From Oscillochloris sp. (GTDB taxonomy: Bacteria; Chloroflexota; Chloroflexia; Chloroflexales; Chloroflexaceae), in contig JAAUQO010000019.1 of the NCBI GenBank assembly GCA_012032775.1, positions 1-43,841 on the forward strand: 43,841 nucleotides of DNA, read 5' to 3'. This document shows positions 8,613-16,929 of this stretch, piece after piece. Below the pieces are notes generated by a model that saw only the letters and a program-made list of their open reading frames with translations, did not search any database and was not told the DNA's origin. Position numbers and translations under genes: made by a program. How positions within the stretch are numbered: position 1 is the stretch's first letter; every line of letters begins with the position of its first letter.

Positions 8613-9098
8613 TTACTTTCCTGTGCTCTCGTCCTTGGCCTCGGTGGGCTTGGTGCTGCGGCGAGCGGTTGGGGCGTCGCTGTTGCGGCGCAACTCTTCA
8701 ACCCGCGTTGCCAACTGAGCGATCTTGGCGCTCAACTCGTCGATGTCGCGCTTCGAAGGAATATTCAACCGATTCAAGAACTGCTCCAGGTTGTTCTCCA
8801 TCTGCACGCCGAGGTTGTTGACATTGCTCTGCAGCGGATTGACCTGTGGCTGCGCATTCTGGCGCACGCGCTCCATCGTCTCGTCGATCAGCTTCTGAGC
8901 ATCCTTCTGGGCCAATTCGCCGCGCTCAACCAGACGCTCCAGGAACTGCTCGGCCTCTTCACGGCTCAGGGCTAAGGCACCGACGCCGGCCAACATCATC
9001 TTCCGCACTACCTCGAATACCTGCACCGTCGGGTTGATCGGCATGGTCGTTTCGTCGATCTGACGGACATTGACCTCAATCTCTTCTGCGCTTGTCAT
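8613..9098 (-). CDS. Phasin-family PHA granule-associated protein
   Basis: A 161-residue amphipathic, mostly helical protein. VVRKMMLAGVGALALSREEAEQFLERLVERGE is the phasin-type (PF05597-like) segment; a coiled-coil region with heptads follows (NNLEQFLNRLNIPSKRDIDE, then LAQLATRVEELRR-like), and a charged, Lys/Ser-rich tail ends it. Phasins coat PHA granules and control their size and number. ATG 9098 has AGGAGG seven to eight bases upstream. The promoter is a consensus one and carries two copies of the operator shared with phaR. It has its own terminator. The same fold also occurs in non-PHA proteins, but the PhaR neighbour supports the granule role. Confidence 0.82.
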   Translation of the reverse strand: MTSAEEIEVNVRQIDETTMPINPTVQVFEVVRKMMLAGVGALALSREEAEQFLERLVERGELAQKDAQKLIDETMERVRQNAQPQVNPLQSNVNNLGVQMENNLEQFLNRLNIPSKRDIDELSAKIAQLATRVEELRRNSDAPTARRSTKPTEAKDESTGK

Positions 9099-9185
9099 GA
9101 TCTATTCCTCCTATCCGTTCCGCTCTTTATCAGAAGAGCCAGGGGCATTGCAATATAATACCATACTCGCTACAGCCCAGGCTCC

Positions 9186-9202
9186 ATAACGCACTGCGTC
9201 AT
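9186..9202 (-). promoter_or_regulatory. Palindromic operator, copy 2 (phasin)
   Basis: ATAACGCACTGCGTCAT, centre C9194, arms ACGCA/TGCGT plus outer AT/AT with one mismatch. It covers the expected transcription start of the phasin promoter and lies 26 bp from copy 3 centre to centre. Confidence 0.7.
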
Positions 9203-9208
9203 AAGGTC

Positions 9209-9237
9209 AGTATAACACGCTGCGTTATCACTGTCAA
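9209..9237 (-). promoter_or_regulatory. Consensus promoter of the phasin gene with operator copy 3 inside
   Basis: On the minus strand TTGACA (plus 9232-9237), 17-base spacer, TATACT (plus 9209-9214). Operator copy 3, ATAACACGCTGCGTTAT (plus 9212-9228), fills the spacer and overlaps the -10 box. A bound repressor would exclude RNA polymerase. Confidence 0.82.
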
Positions 9238-9312
9238 GAGCCGCTCCGTGGTACAATTCCGCCTATCCGCGTGATACCGGCCAGGTCGCCGATTTTGTTA
9301 ACAAGGTGTTAT

Positions 9313-9971
9313 ATGCAATTGCTCGATCTCAGCCAGACTATCGCAGTCGATATGCCGCGCTTTAATCCGACGTGGCCGACACCAACAATTACGCCTTTTC
9401 TGAGCCACACCCAATCGGCATTTAGCGGGCAGTACAGTGGTGTGACAGTTGAAATCAGCTTTGCGCAGTTTGTTACGAGTGTTGGGACATACCTCGACAG
9501 CCCGTTTCATTTTCATCCCGACGGGGCCAGTATCGAGCGGCTGGATTTAAGCAAACTTGTCTTGCCCGGCGTTGTGGTGCATCTTGCCGGTCTCACCGCG
9601 CAGGCACCGATCGGCCCCGACGTGCTGGAAGGGGTCGAGATCGCAGGCCGGGCGGTACTCTTCGATACCGGTTGGAGCAATTACTGGGGGTTGGACGAGT
9701 ATTTTACCCATCCGTTTCTCACCGAAGCGCTCGCGGTTGCGCTACGCGACGGCGGCGCACAATTGGTGGGGATCGACACCCTGATCGCCGACGACCCGCA
9801 CAATCCGCGCCGGCCGTTCATGCGACGCTTCTGCACGCCGATGTGTTGATCGTCGAGAATCTGGCCCACTTAAGTACGATCCCGGATCAGCCGTTTATGT
9901 TCCACGCAGTACCGGCGAAGGTTGCTCACGCCGCCGCGTTTCCGGTACGGGCCTATGCGGTGGTGGCGTAA
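9313..9971 (+). CDS. Cyclase-family (kynurenine formamidase-like) metal hydrolase (one frameshift)
   Basis: About 219 residues when joined. The fold signature is DLSQTIAVDMPRF at the start, GTYLDSPFHFHPDG as the metal-binding segment (family form H-x-G-T-H-x-D-x-P-x-H), VLFDTGWSNYW in the middle, and ADVLIVENLAHLSTIP at the end. Family members are Mn/Zn-dependent amide or ester hydrolases, such as arylformamidase. The frame starting at ATG 9313 (AAGGTG upstream) runs out at 9849; from about 9820 the next frame reads VHATLLHADVLIVENL and ends at 9971, so one G is probably missing near 9817-9821. In the metal motif the second His is Tyr (GTYLD), so activity should not be assumed. TACAAT at 9252-9257 may be its -10 box. 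Confidence 0.75.
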
Positions 9972-10002
9972 CGCCGGTAGAGGCCGTACATGCACGGCCT
10001 CT

Positions 10003-11324
10003 CTAGCGGAATTCGTGCGCGCCGATATCCTCACGGTACATACGGCCGGGGAAACGGATCCGCTCGGCCGCGATCAAGGCTTTGCCGCAGGCGCCGTTCA
10101 ATGTGGCGCCCAGCGCAACCACCGTAGCCACATGCCCGCCGGTGACACTCATCCCGCCGGGCATGCTTCCCAGGCCGAACAATCCGGCCGAAGCGCTGCG
10201 CCCGGCCGGTTGATGGCGCAAGCCGTTCGGATTGTTGGTCTGATCGTGAAAACCAGGATGCCGGGATCAAGATCGCTTAATCCTTCCACCAATCCACCGA
10301 TCGGGTAATGGTGGGGATAGCCTTGCGGCACCACGGCAATCCCGACGCTCGACTCATCACGCCATTGCGGCGCCGCAACCTGCGCCAGACGCCGCATCTG
10401 AGCCGCTTCCACCAGCGGCAGCAGATCGCTCTCCAGCCGCGGCAAAACCACCTGCGCCTCCATATCGCGCAGCCCGCAGCGCAATGTCGTCACATATGGC
10501 CCGCGATCGGTGATCACACAATCGACGCCGATGAAACCCCAGTAGGGCAGGTTCTCTTTCGCCAACGCAGCCACAATCGGCACAATCAAATGCTGATGCA
10601 AATGCGCGCCCAGTTTTCGGCTATAGGTCGAGTTACTACAGATCGCGCCCATCCCCGGCGCTTCAGGGCTGCCCGGTTCGGGGCCAAGCCGGTCGTAGAT
10701 GCGGCTCGGCAAAAACGGCAGCGCCGTGGTGCCGTCGGTCAGGGCCGAGAAACTCACCAGGATGCCGGGCAGATGCTGCTCGATCACAACGCCGTTGCTG
10801 CTGCCCTCGATCGGACGGTTCACAAACAGTTCGCGCAACGCTTCCAATGCGGCATAGCGATCATGGTAGACGCCGCCGCCGCCGGCTGGATGATCGGCCC
10901 GCAGCAAGACCGGCAGCGGTTGGGCGGCCAGGTATTTCTCGGCGTTGCCCAGGCTGGTAAACGCCCGACCGGGAGGATTCGGCAGATTGTACTTTTGCAG
11001 AAACTCCTTGGCGTAGCAGTGGCTCCACTCCAGGCGGGTACTGCGCTGCGACGCGCCGCACACCCCGATCTGCATGCTGACGACTTCGTCAACCAATCCC
11101 GACCAGAGCAAGGTACTCTCGGCCGGCACAATCAAGTCGATGCCGGTGCTAAAGGCCCAGCGGCCCACCGCAACCACGTCGCTCGGATCGAGATCGACAC
11201 TGGGCGCCAACTGGTTGGTGCCGCCGTTACCCGGTGCACAAAGAATATCGGCACTGGGGCTATTGAAAAGCTTCCAGACAAAGGCATGGGCGCGGCCATC
11301 GTCGCCAAGTACCAGAATCTTCAT
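10003..11324 (-). CDS. Divergent PurD-like (GAR synthetase-like) ATP-grasp protein (one frameshift)
   Basis: Full length is about 440 residues, close to PurD (phosphoribosylamine-glycine ligase). Order of similarity: MKILVLGDDGRAHAFVWKL, CAPGNGGT, PAES, CGASQRSTRLEW, PVLLRADHPAGGGGV, PGMGAICSNS, EAQVVLPRLESDLLPL, GGHVATVVALGATLNGA. Key PurD motifs are altered: GGREHA is DGRAHA, KADGLAAGKGV is RADHPAGGGGV, and the metal/substrate loop NxRFGDPE is TLRCGLRDME. It is therefore a paralogue that may not make GAR. The frame breaks near 10246-10250 (TTTT where five T are expected on the coding strand), after ILVF; the tail HDQTNNPNG onward lies in the next frame. ATG 11324 has no clear ribosome site. 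Two palindromes stand just upstream. Confidence 0.7.
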
Positions 11325-11333
11325 AATGATGTG

Positions 11334-11369
11334 CTGGAAATGTTTCCAGATTTCATGGAAACCTTTCCA
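11334..11369 (-). promoter_or_regulatory. Two tandem TGGAAA-N2-TTTCCA palindromes before the PurD-like gene
   Basis: CTGGAAA-TG-TTTCCAG at 11334-11349 and TGGAAA-CC-TTTCCA at 11356-11369. Their centres are 21 bp apart, two helical turns, so a dimer pair could bind on one face. The half-site resembles LacI-family operators, though the centre is not CG. They lie 10-45 bases before the start codon, in the folD/purD-like gap. Confidence 0.55.
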
Positions 11370-11395
11370 CTCAGGTAATGGATTGAAGCAGGCGG

Positions 11396-12249
11396 CTAAC
11401 GGTGTTGATTCCGGGTTATCGTGATCAGGTTGCGCAACAGCATCGCATTCGTTACCGGGCCGGTGCCGCCGGGCACCGGCGTGATCGCCGCTGCAACCTC
11501 GGCTACCGGCGCGAAATCGACATCGCCGACCAACGCACCGTCGGCGGTAACATTGGTACCGAAATCGATCACCACGGCGCCGGGTCGAATCATCTCCGCA
11601 GTAAGCAGTCCCGGCTGTCCGGCGGCGACACAAACGATCGCACACTCACGCAGAGTCGCCGCGAGATCGGTGGTGCGTGAATGACATACCGTAACCGTGG
11701 CGTCGGCTTGAACCAGCAAAAGCGCCATCGGCCGTCCGACGATCGCACTTCGCCCAACAACCGCAGCACGCTTCCCACGCAAGGGAATCTGATAATGCTG
11801 TAAAAGCGCCATCCCCCCGGCGGGCGTATTCGGGATCAGTGCCGCCCGGCCCTGAGCGAGTAGACCGGCATTGATCGGATGCACGCCATCGACATCTTTG
11901 CGATAGTCGATCGCCATAATCGCCGCCGCAGCGTCAAGAGCGGCCGGTAGCGGCAACTGCAACAGAATGCCATCCACAGTGGCATCGTTGTTATGCGCGG
12001 CGATAACCATCTGCAGATCGGCATTGCTTGCCTCGGCGGCAAGAGATCGAGCCGAAAACCGGCGCCGGCGCCGGCACAAAGCTTCTCGATACTCCGAACA
12101 TAGCGAGTCGAGGCCGGATCGCCGGCCACCTGAATCACCGCCAACGTAGGCGGCCGGCCAATTTCAGCCGTCAGATCGGCGATCTCTTGCCGGGCCGCAG
12201 CACGTACCTCCTGGGCCAATGCCTTGCCATCCAGTAATATCGCGGGCAT
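11396..12249 (-). CDS. folD: FolD, methylene-THF dehydrogenase (cyclohydrolase lysine missing; one frameshift)
   Basis: Joined length is 284 residues, the usual FolD size. FolD oxidises 5,10-methylene-THF with NADP and normally also hydrolyses methenyl-THF. Seen motifs: [12 protein letters not shown] start, [74 protein letters not shown]. In the YVxxK motif the catalytic lysine (E. coli Lys54 position, Tyr+4) is Ile (codon at 12088-12090), while the Gln of QLPLP and the Asp of DVDG are kept. The frame breaks near 12035-12042: the N-terminal frame ends in LDLLPPR, and the next frame gives [22 protein letters not shown] 12249 follows fchA by 74 bases on the same strand, so the two are likely cotranscribed. 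Confidence 0.85.
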
Positions 12250-12273
12250 GAAACTTCCTGATATAGTCAAAGC

Positions 12274-12309
12274 AAAAGGCAAAAAGCAACCGTGTGCCCT
12301 TTGCCTTTT
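12274..12309 (-). terminator. Inverted repeat between fchA and folD
   Basis: AAAAGGCAAA (12274-12283) pairs with TTTGCCTTTT (12300-12309) over a 16-base loop. It is AT-rich with T-runs, so it may act as a partial terminator between the two genes. Confidence 0.35.
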
Positions 12310-12323
12310 ACCTTTGTACAGCA

Positions 12324-12968
12324 TTACCCATTGATGCGATCGCGCACCAACGCAATCACCCCGTCGGTCTCTTCATTCAACCCGATCAAGAGATCGGCGA
12401 TCTGAGCGCGTGTTTCGCGCACATAGATCTGATCTTCAAGACCGGCGAGGTTGATCTCGATATTCATCACCGCACTCTGCACCGTTGCCCGGGACAACAC
12501 CGCCGCCACCCCAACGTCGCTGACAATCAGCCGGGCGCAGCGACTGGCGAGGGCGGTACAGAGCGGCAAGAGTGCAGCCGCAGCCTGGGCAACCCGCAAT
12601 GGTACATCGGAGGCCTGACGCGTTACCTGTTGAATGGCCGACTGGCGCGAAGCCGCATCGGCATCGGTGGTACGCGGCAATTTGTAGGCGGCCGCAAGGC
12701 GCCCGAATACGGCGATATCATCTTCGGCCAACCGTTGCAACTCGGCCCGCAGCGCTTCGGAACGCTCCATAATACTACGGATCTCGTCCTCATACTCGGC
12801 GAACTGCTTCTTCCCGATCGTCAAATTACAAACCATACTCAACAGGCCTGCGGCCATCGCCCCGCTGAGGGCGGCAACACTACCGCCGCCGGGAGTAGGC
12901 GCGCGTGAGGCCAGCGCATCAAGAAATGCTCCGACCGACTGATCCTTCACGCTTTCGCTCTCAGCCAT
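12324..12968 (-). CDS. fchA: FchA-type methenyl-THF cyclohydrolase / cyclodeaminase family
   Basis: 214 residues matching the C-terminal cyclodeaminase domain of formiminotransferase-cyclodeaminase, which in many bacteria occurs alone as FchA and hydrolyses 5,10-methenyl-THF to 10-formyl-THF. Seen: LASRAPTPGGGSVAALSGAM (the GGGS glycine loop), the long helical bundle with RSEALRAELQRLAEDD, and NIEINLAGLEDQ near the end. ATG 12968 is chosen over ATG 12986 because GAGG lies 6 bases before it. It is the first gene of the minus-strand block fchA-folD-purD-like and can supply the cyclohydrolase step that the neighbouring FolD seems to lack. A cyclodeaminase role is less likely because no formiminotransferase is nearby. 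Confidence 0.83.
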   Translation of the reverse strand: MAESESVKDQSVGAFLDALASRAPTPGGGSVAALSGAMAAGLLSMVCNLTIGKKQFAEYEDEIRSIMERSEALRAELQRLAEDDIAVFGRLAAAYKLPRTTDADAASRQSAIQQVTRQASDVPLRVAQAAAALLPLCTALASRCARLIVSDVGVAAVLSRATVQSAVMNIEINLAGLEDQIYVRETRAQIADLLIGLNEETDGVIALVRDRING

Positions 12969-13164
12969 CCCGTACCTCACTTCCATTATGTTAATCCACT
13001 ATCAGCCTTACGGTGTCACTGAGTGATCATTATAGCAGCGATAAGAAACCGACTGCGGCGAAAAAACACCGTTCAGCGCGATGCCGGCGCGAACGAAATT
13101 GCCTGCGAGCGGATCCGAAAAACCAGCCGAAGCATGGTGCCATAAAGCGTGATACACTCACCAT

Positions 13165-14306
13165 ATGGATACGCTGATCTTCACCGGCGCCGCCGGAACT
13201 TCGGCCCGCGCCGCCGCTGCTACCGCCGCCACCGCCGCCGCTCGCGGCGTCAGGACATTGTTGGCAAGTTTCGGCCCAGAACATGCAATCGGTGTGCTTG
13301 CCGGCGCCGCGCCGACAGGTGAACCAGGCCAACTGACGCCGAATCTCACCCTCTGGAGCCTCGATCCGCTCCGCGATCTCACGGCGTTGTACGAACCCTT
13401 GCGCAACCTGGCGAATCTCAATGCAACCCTGGCCGGCATCACAGGGGAAGAGTTGCCGCTTATTCCCGGCGCCGATCTGTTTCTCGGCGTTGCCGGATTA
13501 CGCCGCCACGCCGCCGATCACCAACTGATCTGTATTGATGCCGGCTCGGCTGCCGGTTTGATCCGCGCAATGGCCGTCCCCGACACCTTCCGCTGGTCGC
13601 TGCGCCTGTTAGTCGGCCTCGACCGCGATCCCGGTCGCTCGCCGAGTTCTCTGCAACGGGCGCTGATCCCAACCAGCCTGATTCCCTTTCCAATGGAATG
13701 GCTCGGCCAGATACAACAGGCCCGCGTCGAACTGGATCGGCTGCGCCACGAAGCGGTTGATCCGCAACAAACCAGGGTGCGCTACGTCTTGCCTGCCGAT
13801 CGAGCCGGGTTAGCCGATACCCGCATCGGATTGCCGGCGTTGCAATTGTACGGACTGGCCGTCGATAGCCTGATCGCCGGCCCGGTTTTGCCGCCGGGAG
13901 CCGCACGCCTGGCGCTGGAAGCTCTGGCCGCCGAGCAAGATGCCGTAACCGCCGAAGCAGCGACACTCTGGGCACCGCGCCCACTGATGCGACTGCCGGC
14001 CGGTGCCACTCCCGGCGATATCACCGCCCTGGCCGAGCTGGGCCACGAATTGTACGCCGGCGCATCACCGCTCGATCTGCCGGAACCTGAGCCGCCGTTG
14101 CGCATCGGCGCCCCGAGGCGCCTAGTTTGCAGATTACCATGCCGGGATTACAGCGCGAAGATCTTGGACTGACGATCAGCGGCGACGAATTGATCGTGCG
14201 TGTCGGCCCATATCGCCGCCATGTGCTGTTGCCGGAAAGTTTACGCGGCATACCGGTGCGCGCCGCCCGCCAGGGTGATGCGCTCGTGATTAAACCCCGC
14301 GAGTAA
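13165..14306 (+). CDS. ArsA-like protein without a Walker A motif, HSP20-like C-terminus (one frameshift)
   Basis: About 380 residues when joined. The start MDTLIFTGAAGTSARAAAA aligns with the ArsA/Get3 N-terminus, but the P-loop GKGGVGKTT is GAAGTSARA, so ATP cannot bind in the usual way. The middle keeps ArsA-like shape (LFLGVAGLRR, ICIDAG, LLVGLDRDP, RYVLPADRAGLADT). The frame opened at ATG 13165 stops at 14172; from about 14111 the next frame reads EAPSLQITMPGLQREDLGLT and on to GDALVIKPRE, ending at 14306. That is the small HSP20-like beta domain that ends many bacterial ArsA homologues. One C is probably missing from CCCC at 14111-14114. No ribosome site is obvious, so it may be leaderless. 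The N-terminus is extremely Ala-rich. Confidence 0.7.
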
Positions 14307-14408
14307 GCGGTGCGCGCCGCTTGACGCGATCTTGTCGCTCGCCTACAATCGCCCGCGATAGCATCGCTATACAATCCCCTTTCTTTTCTTTGTCCAGAGG
14401 GTAGAGCC

Positions 14409-15218
14409 GTGGCGCAGCAGAAAGTTTCGTTACGGGGCCAGGTGGCAGTGATCACCGGCAGCACGCGCGGGATCGGACGGGCGATCGCCGAAGCCTACGG
14501 GCACGCCGGAGCACAGGTGGTGATCTCATCATCACGGGCGCCGGCGGTCGAGCAGGCGATCGCCGCATTACGGGCAGCAGGGATCGATTGCATCGGCGCA
14601 GCATGCAATGTCGCCGATCGCCGGCAGGTCGCCGGTTTACTGCAAACCGCCCTGGAAGCCTTCGGTAAAGTCGATATCTGGGTGAACAACGCCGGGATCT
14701 CCGGCCCCTTCGGCCCGACCCTCGATATCTCGCCTGAGGATTGGGAGCAGGTGATTCAGGTCAATCTGCTGGGCTGCTATCACGGCTCGACGGTGGTACT
14801 GCCGCAGATGATTCGCCAGCGCTGCGGCAAGCTGATCAACCTTTCCGGCGGCGGCGCCAACCGCCCGCAGCGCTACTTGAGCGCATACAGCACATCGAAG
14901 GCAGCGATCGTCGCGCTCACCCGCGGCCTGGCCCGCGACTATGCCGAGCACCGCTTTCTTGCAATCAATGTCCTGACGCCGGGGATTGTCCCGACCGACA
15001 TGATCAATCAGTTCGAGACGATCGGCAAAGGCACCGAGGCGATCAAGCAACTGCCGCGAATCATGCGAATTTTCGGCACAACTGCGCAAGAGACGGCCGA
15101 ACTTGCATTACACATGGCTTCCAGCGCCACCAACGGCGTGAGTGGGCGCGTGTACGAAGTCATGCCGCGCCGGCGCTCGCTCTGGCGGCTGGCAATGACG
15201 GCACTGGGCAGGCGCTAG
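14409..15218 (+). CDS. Short-chain dehydrogenase/reductase
   Basis: A 269-residue classical SDR oxidoreductase. Nucleotide-binding TGSTRGIG, NNAG, catalytic Ser in NLSGGG, and YSTSK with Tyr and Lys are all present, followed by the usual PGIVPTDM loop. The RAPA after the second strand (SSSRAP) suggests preference for NADP, which is inference. GTG 14409 is the start, with GAGGG about ten bases upstream. The C-terminus is basic (PRRRSLWRLAMTALGRR) and may touch membrane lipid. The substrate is unknown. It stands alone about 100 bases after the ArsA-like gene on the same strand. Confidence 0.88.
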   Translation: MAQQKVSLRGQVAVITGSTRGIGRAIAEAYGHAGAQVVISSSRAPAVEQAIAALRAAGIDCIGAACNVADRRQVAGLLQTALEAFGKVDIWVNNAGISGPFGPTLDISPEDWEQVIQVNLLGCYHGSTVVLPQMIRQRCGKLINLSGGGANRPQRYLSAYSTSKAAIVALTRGLARDYAEHRFLAINVLTPGIVPTDMINQFETIGKGTEAIKQLPRIMRIFGTTAQETAELALHMASSATNGVSGRVYEVMPRRRSLWRLAMTALGRR

Positions 15219-15234
15219 GAACACTGCACTATGT

Positions 15235-15259
15235 AACATCGCAATAGACAACATCGCAA
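15235..15259. repeat. Short direct repeat before the XRE gene
   Basis: AACATCGCAA occurs at 15235-15244 and again at 15250-15259, a 15-base period. It could be a binding site for the downstream regulator, but two short copies can be chance. Confidence 0.3.
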
Positions 15260-15333
15260 GCAGCTAAGTCTCGGGGACGAAGCGTCAAGTATCAACCATC
15301 GGGATCGTTCGGATAACCAGGAGGAACCCATTC

Positions 15334-15699
15334 ATGGCAACGCTGAACGAGCGGATCGGTGAGGCGATCAAGCGCAAGCGGCAACGGGATCGCTTGACCC
15401 AGAGCGAACTCGGCAACCGGATCGGGGTGAGCGGATCGTACATTTCCAGTGTTGAGTCGGGCAGCACCGGCGTACGGATCACCGAACTGGAAGGTTTGGC
15501 GACGGCACTACGAACAACGGCGATCGAGCTGATCAACGAGGCCGCCGGCCGCGAAGAGTATAAATTCACCAGTGCCAATCGCGAGCGCGAAGCCTTTCTG
15601 TCGCTCTACGACAGCCTGAGCGATGAGTACCGCAATCAGGCCCGCACCTACCTGATGTTCCTGCGCGAACTGCAAAATCGGCCCGAGGAGACGCAATAA
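15334..15699 (+). CDS. XRE-family helix-turn-helix regulator
   Basis: 121 residues. The N-terminal HTH_3 domain (about 6-65) shows LTQSELGNRIGVSGSYISSVE, with the recognition helix around SGSYISSVESG. The C-terminal half (FTSANREREAFLSLYDSLSD) is helical and may dimerise or sense. AGGAGG stands about ten bases before ATG 15334. The targets are unknown; the nearby direct repeat is a candidate. It ends in a strong shared terminator. Confidence 0.85.
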   Translation: MATLNERIGEAIKRKRQRDRLTQSELGNRIGVSGSYISSVESGSTGVRITELEGLATALRTTAIELINEAAGREEYKFTSANREREAFLSLYDSLSDEYRNQARTYLMFLRELQNRPEETQ

Positions 15700-15747
15700 A
15701 CGGATGCGGCGAGTTGGCCCGAAGTTACCAACTCGCCGCATCCGTTT
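15698..15747. terminator. Bidirectional terminator between XRE and M23 genes
   Basis: A perfect 20-bp stem: 15698-15717 pairs with 15728-15747, with a 10-base loop. The arms begin AAACGG and end CCGTTT, so both directions have a short T-run. It overlaps the XRE stop codon and serves the convergent genes. Confidence 0.85.
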
Positions 15748-15763
15748 CTGTTTGCCTGCCGAT

Positions 15764-16920
15764 CTACTCGACGACAATCGTGCCGACGGTAACCCAATCG
15801 CTGCTGTTACCAGTCTGATCGAGGGCCTGGAGCCGCACCAGATAACGGCCCGCCTCGAGCGGCGGTGTCTTGACGAACGGTTCGGCGCTGAACCAATCGG
15901 ACTTGCCGTTCACATCGGCGCCGACGTAGATCCGATAGCCGGCGATGCCGGAATGGGCATCGCTGCTCGGCTGCCAATTCAGTACCGCCTGCGAACCTGG
16001 GCCGACTATCATCTCGTTGATCGGCAGCGGCGCACTCGGCGCAGTGCTGTCAAACCCGATCGCCCATAGGTCGTCAGAGTCTGCTTGCCGTCCGGCCCCC
16101 AGGCCCGCACATACAGCGTATGCATGCCGTCACCGGCATCGCGCAGCGGGGCGTAACCATCGATCACAGCGGGGAACATCGGCGCATCGCCGGCCGGCTC
16201 CTCGTTCCAGCGCTGGCTCATGCCGCCACCGCCCCAGGTAATATCAAAGACAATCCGCTCGTCGCCGCGATACCATTGCGCGGGCTGCGGGCCGCTGAAA
16301 TTGATCTGCGGCGGCTGAAGCGACATCGCCGTCATGACGGTGCCGCCATGCTGGTTACATCCACCGATCTCCGGCAACTCGTAACCTTCGGCGAAACTGA
16401 GCGGCAACGACTGCTTCCCGCTCCAGCCATCACGATTGGCGGTATACAGCGTAAAATGCAAATGGGGAACACCCGGCGAACCACGATCACCGGCGTATCC
16501 GAGGGTCTCTCCAACCTCGAAAATCCGGCCGCGCGTCGTATCGACGGCGCCCTGCATATGGGTATACATCGTGAAAAAACCGCCGTGGTTCAGGATGAGG
16601 GTGCCGCTGCGCGACTCCCAATGCCAGACTTCACCGCCGGCAGCGGCGCGAACCGGCGCTCCGTATGTCGGGCCGTCTACCTGAACCAGATCGAGTGAGT
16701 AACGATCCCAGGCGTTGTGTGTACCACAGCCGTAGCCCTGGATAATCCGCCAGGCTTCGCCGGGCGGTGTGGGCAGGATGATCTGTGGCGCAGCGGACAG
16801 GGTGTTCGGTATGAATACGCTGGTCAGGGCGCTACATACGAACAGCAGCCAACCGAGGAGTACGATGAGTGAGTATCGTCGGTTTCGGCCGCTCGGCAGA
16901 GTCAGTCGGGGACTCTTCAA
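15764..16920 (-). CDS. Secreted M23 (LytM-like) peptidase with Fn3-like C-terminus (one frameshift)
   Basis: About 385 residues when joined. A TTG start at 16920 is chosen because AGGAGG lies six bases upstream; it gives a basic N-terminus and a membrane/signal segment (YSLIVLLGWLLFVCSALTSVF). The M23 domain spans about 65-190: CGTHNAWDRYSLDL, GAPVRAAAGGEVW, GTLILNHGGFFTMYTHM and the zinc-binding GVPHLHF. Members cut peptidoglycan cross-bridges. The C-terminal part is beta-sandwich/Fn3-like (GSQAVLNWQPSSDAHSGIAG). The first frame runs off at 16009; from about 16090 the next frame reads ADSDDLWAIGFDSTAPSAPLP and ends at 15764, so one base (G in AAGGCA) is probably missing near 16085-16092. A structured leader precedes it. 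Confidence 0.82.
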
Positions 16921-16929
16921 GCAGAACCT

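Noticed and set aside
9313-9849. The truncated cyclase as a natural short protein
   Set aside because: The next frame continues the conserved family C-terminus without a gap, so a one-base error is the better explanation.
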